A stretch of DNA of 64,000 nucleotides, from NCBI GenBank assembly GCA_963556195.1, contig OY744544.1, positions 43,914,984-43,978,983 on the forward strand, written 5' to 3'. The stretch comes from Sepiola atlantica. Taxonomy: Eukaryota; Mollusca; Cephalopoda; Sepiida; Sepiolidae. A program made the position numbers and the translations under genes. Shown piece after piece: positions 45,351 through 56,729 of this stretch. Each line of letters begins with the position of its first letter. Positions within the stretch are counted from its first letter, which is position 1. The notes under the pieces were generated by a model. That model was not told where the DNA came from, did no database searches, and was given only the letters and a program-made list of their open reading frames with translations.

Positions 45351-45873
45351 TAAGTATCTTGGTGCCTTTTAAGAATAGGTATCCAGAGATTTGCAGTCGT
45401 GACGTAAGCAGTTCCGATTATGAATGGTGAAAGTTGAATCGAGTTCTGAATTTTACTGAAATATACAAATAAAAAAGGTGCTGTTACTTGGCAGACGACT
45501 ATTTTTCAATCAATTAGAAAGAACAAGTTCGGACTTTTACGTAATTATTTGGATACAATTAATATGTTTGCAACTTTTTGAAAATTTTTGGATACCTTTT
45601 CATTTACCTTTACTAAACGCATTAAATTCAGGTTAGTTTAGGGTTAGGGTAAAAAACAGTTGGGTTCATATTGTATGGAAGTACCAAAACAACATTACAG
45701 AATATGCTTAAATACAAGATAAAATCTACAATTTCTTTTTCTTAAATAATTTCTTTGCAAAAAAAAAAAAGCCTAGTAATACATTCGTTCGTTTGGTGAA
45801 ATTTGTTAACATTCGCCAGTCTCGGAAGTCTCCGGTGAAACTTGGAATTGATGACGTAAGTACTGAAATTTTC

Positions 45874-46262
45874 AGGCACGCATAATTTTTGAAAATTAAC
45901 ACATGGTGCAATTTAAATAAAAAAAATGATTTATTTAATCAAAGATGTTGTCAATTTCCTTATTCAAAAAGCGCAAATCTGCACATAACATCGACCAGAC
46001 CCTACTTATCCTAACGTCTTTTAAAACTGGACATGCTTTTCTGTCTCTACTGTGATTCGACCCCTCGGGGTTAATACCATCTAAATGAGGAAGAAGAAAA
46101 GAAAAAAAAAACAATAAGACAGTCTCACCTGACAAAGTTGTTTTACAACAAAAGCTTGCAAAAGAAAAAAAAATGATTTTTTCATTTAAATTGCACCATG
46201 TGTTGATTTTCAAAAATATTTCACTTAAATACATTTTCATGCGTGCCTCAAAGATGTTGTCA
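45874..46262. repeat. Inverted-repeat unit with an overlapping 24-bp direct repeat
   Basis: CAGGCACGCAT...AACACATGGTGCAATTTAAA (45873-45917) and its complement (about 46183-46238) form arms. In addition 'CAAAGATGTTGTCAATTTCC' TTAT occurs at 45940-45963 and 46239-46262. Between them, on the - strand, GGGGTCGAATCAC resembles a tRNA B box. Confidence 0.6.
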
Positions 46263-47089
46263 ATTTCCTTATAAAAAATTCTGTTTTAATTATTCTAATT
46301 AGCCATAATTTATAATTAACTGAACAAGTCACCCATCTCTCTCTTGGCTATCTATGTATTTCTTCCTGCCCTCTCACTCTATGTTGATTCAACCACTCTC
46401 TAATATTTCTTAATCTCTCTATGAGAATTTAGAGAGAGAGAGAGTAACTCTTATTTCTCTGTGTAGTTATCTAATTTATACGTGTGTCTGTACACATGAC
46501 AAACACGTAAATTGGATGGCAAAATAATAAGTTTATTAACTTTTTATAAGCATAATAAAGAATAATAATACTTCTATATAATCTATTAATAATGGAGTTT
46601 ATGTATCTGTATGTCTGTCTGTCTGAAGCCAAAACTATACTATTTAAGACTATTGTACTTATTATGAAATAGTATAGTATATACTATTTCAGACTAATGT
46701 ACTATCTTTAAATGCTCAATTCAGGGGCATAGTGTAGTGTAGTATCTGTTCTGTTTTCATGATACCATCCTCCCAGGCATTACCTCCTCCTTGTAATAAT
46801 AATATAGAAATAAAGAGACATATTTTTAGTTATGCAAGAAGAATGTCTTCAAAGATATGTCATAGTTGATGAATTTTCAAATGAAATCAAAATAGAATAA
46901 ATGATGGTTGTGATTGTGACTTAACACCATTTTATAACAATTTGGTTCAATGACTATTGAAAACTATTTGTAGTTTCAAAATGAAAATCAATGACATTTA
47001 AAAGAATGTTCCTGAAGTTGTTGAGAAGCGAATAAAAATTATTTAAATTTGAATCCATCTTCCAACCATTTTTTTCTCTTCTATATAAG
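46263..47089. other. Intron; simple repeats, no gene seen
   Basis: (GA)n near 46430-46445, (TCTG)n near 46608-46625 and a short TAGTATA palindrome near 46665-46690. No protein motif. Confidence 0.5.
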
Positions 47090-47440
47090 TAAAGTCAGTA
47101 TGTTTGTTGATTTTGGTCATTGATATCTTTACTCGTACAAAATCAATGTTTGCTTCTGGTTTGTTAGTTATTTTTGTGCAACGTTGGTACCTGTTCTTAG
47201 CAAGAAAAAACTGAAATTCGATTTAATTTGTTTGAGAAATTATTTTATCCGACCAAAATAATTTTCAAAATGACTCCATCTTAAGAAAATATAAAGGTAG
47301 TGATTCTGTATTGATGAATACAAAATCACTTTCCTTTGTTAGGTCTAGTTTTCACAAAATCGTTTTTGCATTTCACTCATGTAAATTATTAATGAAAGTA
47401 AAAATAATCCTCGCCAACGCCGGGTAGGGACAACTAGTTT
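47090..47440 (-). repeat. Dispersed repeat family G, reversed copy
   Basis: It ends CGCCAACGCCGGGTAGGGAC, AACTAGTTT, the complement of the ACTAGCTGTCCCTACC-type end at 24886 and 26102. The 'AAAATCACTTTCCTTTGTTAG' region has no partner in the window. Confidence 0.45.
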
Positions 47441-47481
47441 GAAATAAAATAAATTTTTCATTAAAATATTCTTCTTTTCAG

Positions 47482-47608
47482 ATTGTCTCAACCAAACTTG
47501 CATGAAGAAATTGAGAACAGATTAAGACCTATGGCTTCGACATTTGCTCCTGTTTCAAATAACTTCTTTGATGATCCACTTTGGGCTAGACTCCGAGAAA
47601 ACCCACAG
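47482..47608 (+). CDS. CSPP1: CSPP1-like gene, coding exon 9
   Basis: Acceptor TTCTTCTTTTCAG, donor GTATTT at 47609, 127 nt. One base completes the Arg codon of exon 8, then 42 codons to phase 0. The peptide has 'LHEEIENRLRPMASTFAP' and 'NFFDDPLWARLRENPQ'. Nothing in it is specific to a family, but it is continuous in frame with exons 8 and 10. Confidence 0.75.
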
Positions 47609-48059
47609 GTATTTTAGTTTATTTTGTTTTGTTTATTTTGTTGTTGTTTTTTTAATATTTTTTCTTGGATACATACTGACAATTGGGCATAGAAACTGCC
47701 TTGCAGGTTTAGTTGTTTTCTTCCAAAATTGTAACTTTAATTTATTGTTTATTTTTAATTTTTTTCTTTTTATCTATAAATATTGGAATTTTTAACATTT
47801 TTGCAATTTACATCGCATGAAAACGTTCAATTGATTTTTACATAGGACGGAAGCCGCAAATCATGTTGGATCCATAGATGATCTCAAATGATTTCCCGAA
47901 TCCTGTCTTATGAGGAAAATCAGAAATCCTTGGAATATGCATTAAAGAGTTTTAAGATAAAATATAGAAATGATATTAACTGAACGTGTTTTAAACCTAA
48001 ATCAATAGTTATTTTAGTCGTAGAAAATGTTACTCTTCATTGGCTAACAGATTTCTTAT
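47609..48059. other. Intron, no gene seen
   Basis: AT-rich; the 83-codon frame reading through from exon 9 in another frame is hydrophobic by composition and not supported. Confidence 0.5.
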
Positions 48060-48560
48060 TCAACTAGTTGCTATTGTTGTTGAGCGAATCAGATTTCTGC
48101 AGAGTCCATGAAGATCATGCCTCAGAATTGTCGTGTCTGCATGAAGTTTTCGTTGACCATAGCTATTCATTATATCTGTAATATTCCAGGTTTTTACCCA
48201 AAGCATCAAGGTGCAGTAGTTGCATATGAAGTCGGGGAAGGTTTGGCATAGAACACACAAAGGAATGGCAGTTACACATGCACAGAAGCAACGTTGTTAT
48301 CCTCATTTCATGAATTTGTAGTTCCACTCCTGACATGTCTTGGCTTGCCACACGCGGAGGCAGACACCACCGGAGATGATTGATCTTGACTCCTGGATTT
48401 TCACCCGAGCCCTGTCAACCGGGTAGCTCTGACAATACCATTTAACCACTGCCCCTATTATTTGAGGAAGGGGTGACCAAATGCTGTTGAGATTTACGGT
48501 GTTGGTCGTAGAGCGGTGCAAGTGACTCGAGATTCCAGAGAGACAAAGTAGTTGTTCCAA
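48060..48560 (-). mobile_element. Possible tRNA-related SINE or SINE cluster
   Basis: On the - strand, GGGGCAGTGGTTAAATGG (about 48456-48439) resembles an A box with its context and GGCTCGGGTGAAAATCC (about 48416-48400) a poor B box, at tRNA-like spacing. The following sequence has higher GC than the intron. No second copy is in the window. Confidence 0.4.
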
Positions 48561-48871
48561 TGAGCTTCACTTGCAGTTGTGTACGGAAACTGCGTTGCAC
48601 TGTCTGCAACTGTTTTTCAAAAATTGTGACTTAATTCTGTTCATTTTGAGTTATTTATGCTATTTTCTTTTTTTTTAAATTTTATTTCATTTTTTTTTTA
48701 AATTATTTTATTATTATTTTTATTTTGTTACTTTATTTTTTTTCTTCGTTTCTATATCAATAAAATTACTTTCACAAATGAAAAAAGGAAGCTGTAAATT
48801 ATTAACTAGTTTTCGACATTCCTTTTTAAAATCTTTTGGAAAGGTATTAAATATATTTATGATTTTTTAAA

Positions 48872-48879
48872 GAATTATC
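48872..48879. repeat. Left 8-bp target duplication (GAATTATC)
   Basis: GAATTATC also follows the right end of the element at 49717-49724. Confidence 0.9.
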
Positions 48880-49716
48880 GGTGCTTAAGCATATCCGCCC
48901 CGACATTAAAAAATTTAAAGAATGTATAAACGTTATTATGTACTTACGTGTTAGCTGAAAATAAGATTGTGCAGAAAAAATTACGCAAATTCATCCAGTA
49001 GTTATTTAATTATAAGAAAAAGAAAAAAAAATGATTTAAATGATTTTACGTAGATTTTGACATTTTTGTAAACAAGGGAGATAATAATTTTTTTTTTTAC
49101 CAATTGCGGAAAAACAGCTTATAAGTACGATATAAGAGAAAAAAATTAACAAAAGACATAACCAAGTTTGAAAAAACAACTTATAAGTACGATATAAGAG
49201 AGAAAAAAACGTAGCATTTTATTGACCCACAGGATAAATTTCGGCAATCTGTTTAAAAAGGTTTTCTAATGTTATTCCCCGAAATTTTTGTCGCCACATG
49301 AACTCGGCCAAATATGAGTTTATCATATGCGTATGGGTACCACATTCAGCCTTATTTCGTCTTTTGGCCTCTTGCCACATTCTTTCCACATGATTTGTGG
49401 TTGCGCTTGTTGGGTCAACAAAATTATATCGATGGTTGACGCGCAAATCAGACAATCAGAAAACCCCAAACCAAGAAATCGTGAAAATATGAGTTATCGT
49501 TCTTGACCACTGGAAAATCTAAGATACAAAATGGTGGAAATATCTACCGAGTGAAAAAATCGTTAAAATAGTTTTTTTTTTAATAATTAAATAACTACTG
49601 AATGAATTTGCGTAATTTTTTCTGCACAATCTTATTTTCAGCTAACACGTAAGTACATAATAACGTTTATACATTCTTTAAATTTTTTAATGTCGGGGCG
49701 GATATGCTTAAGCACC
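48880..49716 (-). mobile_element. Merlin-type transposon, 837 bp, with 8-bp target duplication
   Basis: The ends GGTGCTTAAGCATATCCGCC and its complement continue as inverted arms of about 140 bp (48880-49021 and 49575-49716). GAATTATC flanks both sides. It contains the end of an ISXO2-type transposase on the - strand. Ends starting GG, an 8-bp duplication and this transposase together point to Merlin. Two 'AACTTATAAGTACGATATAAGAG'-like blocks at about 49112 and 49180 mark an internal repeat. Confidence 0.85.
49219..49455 (-). pseudogene. C-terminal part of a Merlin (ISXO2-like) transposase
   Basis: A 78-codon frame contains 'VNHRYNFVDPTSATTNHVER', then MWQEAKRRNK and 'SYLAEFMWRQKF'. This matches the last part of the DDE domain in IS1595/ISXO2-type transposases, where the Asn/His before VER and the WR motif are conserved. 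The first half with the other two acidic residues is gone, so it cannot be active. It lies inside perfect element borders, which means that the internal deletion preceded or accompanied transposition. Confidence 0.8.
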
Positions 49717-49867
49717 GAATTATCACATTGAAGATGTCTATAATAACATTTGTTGTCTTATGCAATATTAAAACTAGTTGAGAGGTATGTGTTGGGGGGG
49801 GGGGGAATAATTAAATGAGAACAGATCCATGCTTAAGATGTGTTCATTGAATCTGCTTATTTAGTGA

Positions 49868-50125
49868 TGAAAATGCTATTTCAAACTTGAACTTGACATA
49901 TAAATAAAAATGTTATTTCAAATGCACTTGATAGATCAAACTAAATAGTATTTCAAACTTGAGCCTTATAGATAAAAAAATGTTACTTCAAACTTGAGCT
50001 TGACAGATCAAAGAAAAAGCTATTTCAAATTTGAACTTGATAGACCAAAGAGAATGCTATTTCAAACTCCAGCATGACAGTCCAAAGAAAATGCTATTTC
50101 AGACTCCAACATGACGGACAAAAGA
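49868..50125. repeat. Degenerate repeat of about 43 bp, 6 copies
   Basis: 'ATGCTATTTCAAACTTGAAC', TTGACAGA.CAAAGA units drift in sequence between 49868 and 50125. Confidence 0.75.
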
Positions 50126-50760
50126 TAATCGCATTTTTTAAATAATAAATGTTTTCTCAAGTCAATTCGCCCCAAATTTTAGGCACATATCCATTGCTAT
50201 TGTCACAATCGATCCATCAATTTTCATAAAGCTTGACTATCTAGTTTTTTTTATATATTAAGAATTAATCAAAACAGGTGTGATGAGTTTGACTGACCGA
50301 CCAAAACGAAAGTCTCATCGAAATGCGAGAACAGATCTACAGAATAATGAAATAAAAAAAATAAAAAACAGGTAAAAACATCAGGCAAAATTTAACTTAC
50401 ATTCGTCTGTATGTGACAAGTTAATGTTGCACATGGTTTGATGAAATAATTGATGATTTTAATAAAGAAAATTCATAAAAAAGAATGTTTTAAATAAAAA
50501 GGGGATTATTATTAAATTTAGTTTTGTTTAAATATTTGTATTGAATACTTGGTAATTGTTAAGAGCAATAATTGTTTTCTATTCAGCAAACGGAATAAAT
50601 TAATTCATTAATTAATAAATAAAAATCATGTATAATAATTTTACCCATAATTTTAGAGAAGAGCTTCAAATTTGATGTTAGCTTATTAGTGCCTCAGCAA
50701 TGAATGCTCAGTTTTGAGTAAATATGCTTGTGGAAAATCCTATTTGTAGGGACGATTGAA
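50126..50760. other. Intron, no gene seen
   Basis: AT-rich without motif or repeat partner. Confidence 0.5.
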
Positions 50761-50769
50761 GAAGTGTAG

Positions 50770-51190
50770 TTTTGTATGAAGAAAAAGGTTGCTGCATCCA
50801 TCCTTCTGGCCTTACAGGTATGAAGAAAACCGGGTTACCATAGTTTGGTTAAAAGGACAAGCTTTTACAATTTTAATCAATTTTATTCATACAGTTTCAT
50901 CAACACAACAGGAATGGTCGGGAAAGAGTTACGTAGACAAGAATACAAAAATATGTTGAGTCTGTAGACATTGGGTCTCTCAACTCGCCTAGCCTGGTCG
51001 TGGCTAATGGCGAGAAAGGAAATATAACGTCTTGGCACAGTAACGTTTTTTTACTGACTGTTGGCAAAAGAGTGGGAAAAGGTTTGGGCGGAACTGACTC
51101 CCACACGCAAAAGTGTTCTTACCGGTTAGTGTATCAATCGTCCTGCGAGTGAGAACAAGAAAATAGATGTTTATTATATAACTGCTACAT
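50770..51190 (+). repeat. Dispersed repeat family C, copy 2
   Basis: Partner of 11310-11790; see that entry for the shared blocks. The frame of the first copy is broken here. Confidence 0.65.
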
Positions 51191-51379
51191 GCTTTTGGAG
51201 TTTATTTTAGATATAGTGTTCTGGGTTAATAGGTATGATTGACAGTTTTACCGTTGGGGTCAGCTGTGACCCCATCTATAATATAATAATGAAATCAATG
51301 TTCACTATAACTCATTAAAAGTGCATGTGTAGCACATAGGATAATGTATCATTGTCAGGGAAATAGACAGTGTAGGGGT

Positions 51380-51790
51380 CAAGTGTGCATGTGTATGGAG
51401 GGGGGTGCATCAGATGTACTTTTGGCAAATTTTGGAAAGCGTGAGAGTTTTGAAAAAATGCAGTGTTTCGGCAGCCATTGGCCTTGGCTAGGAACAAAGT
51501 GTAGTATCTGTTCTGATACTACACTTCGTCCATTCTGTCCTAGGTCAAAGGAGAAGTTCTTTCTAGAATGAGGCAATTCTTTTATTTTTGTTCCAATCCA
51601 GAGTGTCCCTTTTTGAGGAGCTGGATTTTCCTCACATTAAAAACTGACTGTGTATCTAAAATAGCCCTTGTGGGGAGGCAAGTAAATAGGAACTGATGCA
51701 GGTAGTTTGTTCCGTGCTTCATCAATTCTGAGCATGAAAAAATGTTTCCAGAAGTCATTGGAGCTGCGTTGTTTTCTGATCAGTTGATAA
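51380..51790. repeat. Dispersed repeat family D, copy 3, split by a SINE
   Basis: GTGTATGGAGGGGGGTGCAT to GCAGTGTTTCGGCAGCCA (up to about 51478) and, after the SINE, AACTGATGCAGG to 'TGCTTCATCAATTCTGAGCA' and 'AAAATGTTTCCAGAAGTCAT' (51691-51755) follow the uninterrupted copies at 15690 and 23640. Confidence 0.8.
51480..51690 (+). mobile_element. U2-SINE family B inside repeat family D
   Basis: The head is GGCCTTGGCTAGGAACAAAG then GTGTAGTATCTGTTCTGATA, clearly like U2 snRNA. The body has 'TTCTTTCTAGAATGAGGCAA', AATCCAGAGTGTCCC, GCTGGATTTTCC and 'CACATTAAAAACTGAC', and it ends GGCAAGTAAATAGG. The empty site is known from the two other copies of family D. Confidence 0.85.
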
Positions 51791-52062
51791 TGCTAATTTT
51801 ACGTGTGGTTGTATCTAGTTTTACATAAATGGCTGGAGAGTGACTAACAAAGATCTTGTTGGATGATAGTAAGATACCATCTGATCTGATTGGTTGGTTT
51901 AAGCATGTGACATAGAAGGGATTGTTAGATTTGCTGAGTAGATTTTAGTGAGCAAAGATCATGATGTGAAGCCCAGATAGGGATTCTTACTCCTACCATG
52001 TTGTGAGGATGGTTCACTCAGAAGCAACTCTCAGTTAAATAAATATGTGATCATCAGGGCCA

Positions 52063-52769
52063 GTTTTTTTAATTTAGTATATTATGAAATTTGAGGCCCT
52101 TCTCTAAAATAGTTTTTTATTTAGTATATTATGAAATTTGAGGTCCTTCTCTAAAATAGTTTTTTATTTAGTATATTATGAAATTTGAGGCTTTCTCTAA
52201 AATAGTTTTTTATTTAGTATATTATGAAATTTGAGGCCTTTTTCTAAAATAGTTTTTTATTTAGTATATTATGAAATTTGAGGCCTTTCTCTAAAATAGT
52301 TTTTTATTTAGTATATTATGAAATTTGAGGCCTTTCTATAAAATAGTTTTTATTTAGTATATTATGAAATTTGAGGTCCTTCTCTAAAATAGTTTTTTAT
52401 TTAGTATATTATGAAATTTGAGGTCCTTCTCTAAAATAGTTTTTTATTTAGTATATTATGAAATTTGAGGCCCTTCTCTAAAATAGTTTTTTATTTAGTA
52501 TATTATGAAATTTGAGGTCCTTCTCTAAAATAGTTTTTATTTAGTATATTATGAAATTTGAGGTCCTTCTCTAAAATAGTTTTTTATTTAGTATATTATG
52601 AAATTTGAGGTTCTTCTCTAAAATAGTTTTTTATTTAGTATATTATGAAATTTGAGGGCTTTCTCTAAAATAGTTTTTTATTTAGTATATTATGAAATTT
52701 GAGGCCTTTCTCTAAAATAGTTTTTTATTTAGTATATTATGAAATTTGAGGCCTTTCTCTAAAATAGTA
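52063..52769. repeat. 47-48-bp minisatellite, about 15 copies
   Basis: The units are AGTTTTTTATTTAGTATATT, ATGAAATTTGAGG, then (T)CCTTCTCTAAAAT or CCTTTCTCTAAAAT. The GGTCC and GGCCT types are grouped in runs, not mixed at random. Confidence 0.95.
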
Positions 52770-52984
52770 ATAATACATAATGAATAATACTTAAACAAAC
52801 AGAGGTCACATTTTTAGTTCTTTTATTTTTTTAAAACAAATAATTAAAAAAAAAAATCAAGTTTTACTTTGATCACATGGTACAGCATACATGATCAAAT
52901 TTAAACTCAATACCAAAATCTTTTGTCAATAAATAACATTTATGGATATGTTGCACTTCAATAATTAAAAAAAAATATTAAGTT

Positions 52985-53300
52985 TGTATTATTTAAATTA
53001 TTCGGACTACTATTCTTATCTCCGGTGTTGTTTTCACAACGTTTCAGTTGATTTAATCTTCAACCTTTGTCAAGTGCATTTTTTCGAACTTGAGAATCTT
53101 CTAGTCGAATTTCGAACTGAACCCCTTTTTAATCTACAAAGGTAGATTGTTCTCATTCTGTCAGTCATGATCAGGTAGAAGTGTTATTCTTAATTATTGT
53201 TGCCTGCAATAAGGATTGAACCTTCACTCTCTAGAAGATTGTCACTTAGAATTGATTGTTAACCAACAGGCCATATGTCGATGTTGACAAGTTTGAATGG
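52985..53300. mobile_element. SINE-related composite (body + and tRNA-like part -)
   Basis: The block near 53020-53095 resembles the SINE body at 15430-15500. On the - strand 'CAATTCTAAGTGACAATCTT' and GGTTCAATCCTTATTGC (B-box-like, about 53220-53205) resemble 15578-15625. The two parts are in opposite orientation relative to the first copy, so two insertions or an inversion are involved. Confidence 0.5.
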
Positions 53301-53469
53301 ATGGACCTGAAAAAGATCGGAGTTTAGATCAGCCAAATTGTTGTGAAAAAAGATGGAACAATAGTGACTTTGATAATTACATTTCCTCATCTCGAACAAA
53401 ATATTAAGTTTACTTAATTAATTTTCATTGACATAAATAAAATCTCCATAAAATAGACACAAATATTTA

Positions 53470-53870
53470 GCACTTTTTCATCATCATCATCATGATCGTT
53501 TATATATCCATTTTACATGCTTTTATGTGATGGATGTTTTTTAGAAATTGACTTCAAAACTAACCTATATCTGGCCAGGTTTTATTTATCCTTCTTTCTC
53601 TCAAGTCCATTTTTATCATTTCCTCCTATATTTTCCCTGGCCTTTCTCTGTGAACTGAACCTGCTACCTCAACTGTTCTACATCTACTGACCCAAGAAAT
53701 CTCAGCCATTTTTTTAAAACATGGCCATACCATCGAAGTCTACAGTTCTGCACAAATTTCCCTATACTGTCCAGATTTAATCTTCCCGTGAACTCATCAG
53801 ATCTAAGCCTGTCTTTAACACTCACATTATACACCCATTATATCATTCTCATATAATTTCTCTCCACACA
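53470..53870 (-). pseudogene. RTE-like LINE 3' end (- strand)
   Basis: On the - strand it carries the same C-terminal region and tail as 9065-10530: the AGATTAAATCTGGACAGTAT and TATGGCCATG blocks, the TAAAATGGATAT tail and (ATGATG)n at 53483-53470. Frames are broken. Confidence 0.65.
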
Positions 53871-53977
53871 ACGTTAATGTAGGTATATCATTTTGACCTG
53901 GTCATTTTAAAAGTAGTTATCAAAAAGAAAAAGCTGCTGCCCTGTAGCTCCCTGAGACGAAATTCACCTACATTGAC

Positions 53978-54009
<32 letters not shown>

Positions 54010-54375
54010 TAAAACTTAATTATGTTCTACAAAACCAAAACCAAAAACAAAAACAACAGCCCCTCTCCCTTTCTCCCTCCCCTTTTTTATTTTATTTTTC
54101 CTACCCTACTCCCGGTCCTGGATATGACCTTAAACTACATCCGATGGTGAGATCCGGCTTACGGACTTTGGGGAATGTGGAGCCTCCTCTTAATTACCAT
54201 TGCTCCCAGGTCCACCCTGACCCGGAGTGGTAGTACCTGTTAGGGTCCCAACTATGGGTTAAATAGAAACAGATATTAAAAGAACTTGAAGCATAAAAAC
54301 TTTCACCAAAATGACTGCATTCGGCATTAAATAACCTGAAAAGGGTTGATATGCCGTAAAACAAAACAAAACAAA
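53978..54375 (+). mobile_element. Non-autonomous repeat sharing the LINE 3' tail
   Basis: After a run of some 28 T (53981-54008) comes a C-rich stretch and an unclassified body with 'GGTGAGATCCGGCTTACGGA'. The end, GCATTAAATAACCTGAAAAG..TTGATATGCCGTAAAACAAAAC, matches the tail of the LINE at 34800-40455. Either this is another truncated LINE or a SINE that uses that LINE's machinery. Confidence 0.5.
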
Positions 54376-55332
54376 AAGAAAAAGATTTAGGAGTAAATCT
54401 TTATGTGAATTACAAAACTTTCTTCTATAATAATTTGTAGGAAAAGGATTGTTAAAGAATAAAAGAAAACAAAGTTTTTCTATAAACAATTTATATAAAT
54501 ATATGAATATATATTGCATACGCATGAATTTGTCCTTTTGTCAAAAGGAATTAAGTTGAGCGGGTATATGTCAGCTGTCCATAGTTCTTTCTTTTTGGGG
54601 AAGCTGTATATTGCCAAGTGATGATAGCTATGCTTGGAATATCTAGTCGACAGGCAGCAGGAGAGAGGGTAAGCATCTTACTTCATGGCTGTCTGGAAAC
54701 TGTCTGCTCTGTGAACCCTAAAGGATGGAGTCATAAAAAGGTTTGTTCAAAATTACAACACCGTATAGTTTGATTGATCATCATATGACCAAACAACCTC
54801 ATTCAGGTTGCCCTCCACCAAAAGAAATAGATACCAATATGTGGTTTAAATATAAAGGAGGATTAAATGTTGCCTACTGTAACAATGGAGAAGAAAATGA
54901 AGAGTTACCAGCTTTGAAGAGCATAGATTGTTTCGCATGTTGGGCAATCACTTTTCAGTGAAAACAAAAACTTGTGTTCATAGTTAGATTTTTTTATAGG
55001 TGAAATTCATTTGCATATGAGGAGAACAACTATTTTAAGAAGGACGAATTGGGAAGACGGGCAGTTGAGTTTTTGACAGGTGAGAGGGAACATTGGAGTT
55101 GAGATTTGTCGTTGTTTGTTGCAGTGTTGTTGAAGAGGAGTTCTTTTAATTTCATGACAGGATTATACAGTGTTTATCACTGCTGCATGGATACCTCTTC
55201 CCTAATCTATAAGTTACTTGGTTCATAGATAAATCCAGAATGACCTGTGAATTTGTGCTTTGTGAAGTTTCTTAATTAATTAGACATTTTATATGAGTTT
55301 TCATTTTCTTTTTTCTCCCTCCTCTACCTCAG
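54376..55332. other. Intron, no gene seen
   Basis: Mixed sequence. The 72-codon frame at 54743-54961 has no known motif. Confidence 0.45.
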
Positions 55333-55531
55333 GAAATAGGACTAGGTCCTCACAGATCTACATTTGTCATGCCTGATGATTATATGAGAAATACATTAAA
55401 TAATGTGGAAAGAAACAACTCTAAATCTCCTTATACGCCTGCCAATCAGCTTTTCATACCGGAGCCGGTTTCCACACGTGCCACTCATTTACAAAAAAAT
55501 CAAACCGAAACCTATGCTACATTACCAATTG
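55333..55531 (+). CDS. CSPP1: CSPP1-like gene, coding exon 10
   Basis: Acceptor CCTCCTCTACCTCAG, donor GTAAGT at 55532, 199 nt, phase 0 to 1. The peptide is polar and probably disordered: 'EIGLGPHRSTFVMPDDYM', then an Asn-rich part and 'FIPEPVSTRATHLQK'. Low-complexity linkers between helical segments are usual in this family. The split Gly codon is completed by exon 11. Confidence 0.75.
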
Positions 55532-55558
55532 GTAAGTAATTATTTTTCTTTTCTCTCT

Positions 55559-55564
<6 letters not shown>

Positions 55565-55591
<27 letters not shown>
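55565..55591. repeat. (TA)n microsatellite
   Basis: About 13 TA units; a second run of about 11 units lies at 56041-56062. Confidence 0.95.
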
Positions 55592-55593
<2 letters not shown>

Positions 55594-56728
55594 GCAATCC
55601 AACAAAAGATATAAGCGTCAACTAATATCTTATAATTAGTGAAACATCCGGATAAAAAAACTGAAGCTCGCGACTGGATAACTTTGCCGGCCCCTTCAAT
55701 TTCACATATTTGGACTGCTGTTTGTATCTTGGAGTAATGTCCTTCCTGATTATGCTTCTCAACTTGTATGACCTGGATGGACTGTATGGATTCAACAAAA
55801 GTATGTTTTTGGATTGATATGTTTGATGTTATGTATTTTTATATATTTGTGTATATAATTTTATATATTTTCAAAGCGTAATTTTATTGCCTGTAGTAGT
55901 ATAACTGCGGTAATGGTCCTCTGAAGAGAAGAATTATCTTTGAAAACTCATGAGCTAAGGACTTAAGGATGCTTTGCATGAATTTTGAATTCTAATAAAA
56001 TGTGATTGACACCTTATTTTATTACTTCATTTTATATTATAATATATATATATATATATATAGGATATATTACAAGTTAGTAGAAAAACCCTATCAAATT
56101 TCCTGATCGTATGTTCTACAAGAGCTAATATTATTTTATTTAAATACTATACATTACTATGTCTGTTGAGGATACCCGGGTTTCATCTATCTGGTTATCC
56201 TGGATTTAGGAGAAAATCTGGCTTGTTTCTTTGCCAGAAAGATTTGTCAGTCTTGTTGGACGTTAATCACTTCAAGATCTGGGTTAACACTTACTAGTTA
56301 TTAATGGTTCTTTCCCTTATTAGACAACACGGAATTAACTACATTAATATTTTGTGGAAACCCTTCATCACATACCATAATGAACTTTATTAGATCTCAC
56401 TTTTTAATAATGATTAGGTTTTATACGGCCCCCAACAAGGTGGGCGATTTTATATACTAGAGAGAAAAAAATATTTCCACATTCCTCATTTAAATTACCA
56501 AACTTACTCAGTTTCACACTTTTGCCAAACAGTAAAAAACTTATTAGAGCCACAGATGATATTTTGAGAAAGGATTAACTGTCAATATACACCTGTTAAC
56601 AGCATACACCCTAGTTAGATTTCCAATAACACGAAATAGGAGAGAGAAATGAAACTGCTAATGTTGCAATCCGGTTTAAATAATATTTTTAACTCCTTCA
56701 GGTGCGTTTTGTCTGAAACCTGCAATTA
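55592..56728. other. Intron, no gene seen
   Basis: Mixed AT-rich sequence. No motif, and no repeat partner except short simple repeats. Confidence 0.5.
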
Positions 56729-56729
56729 T

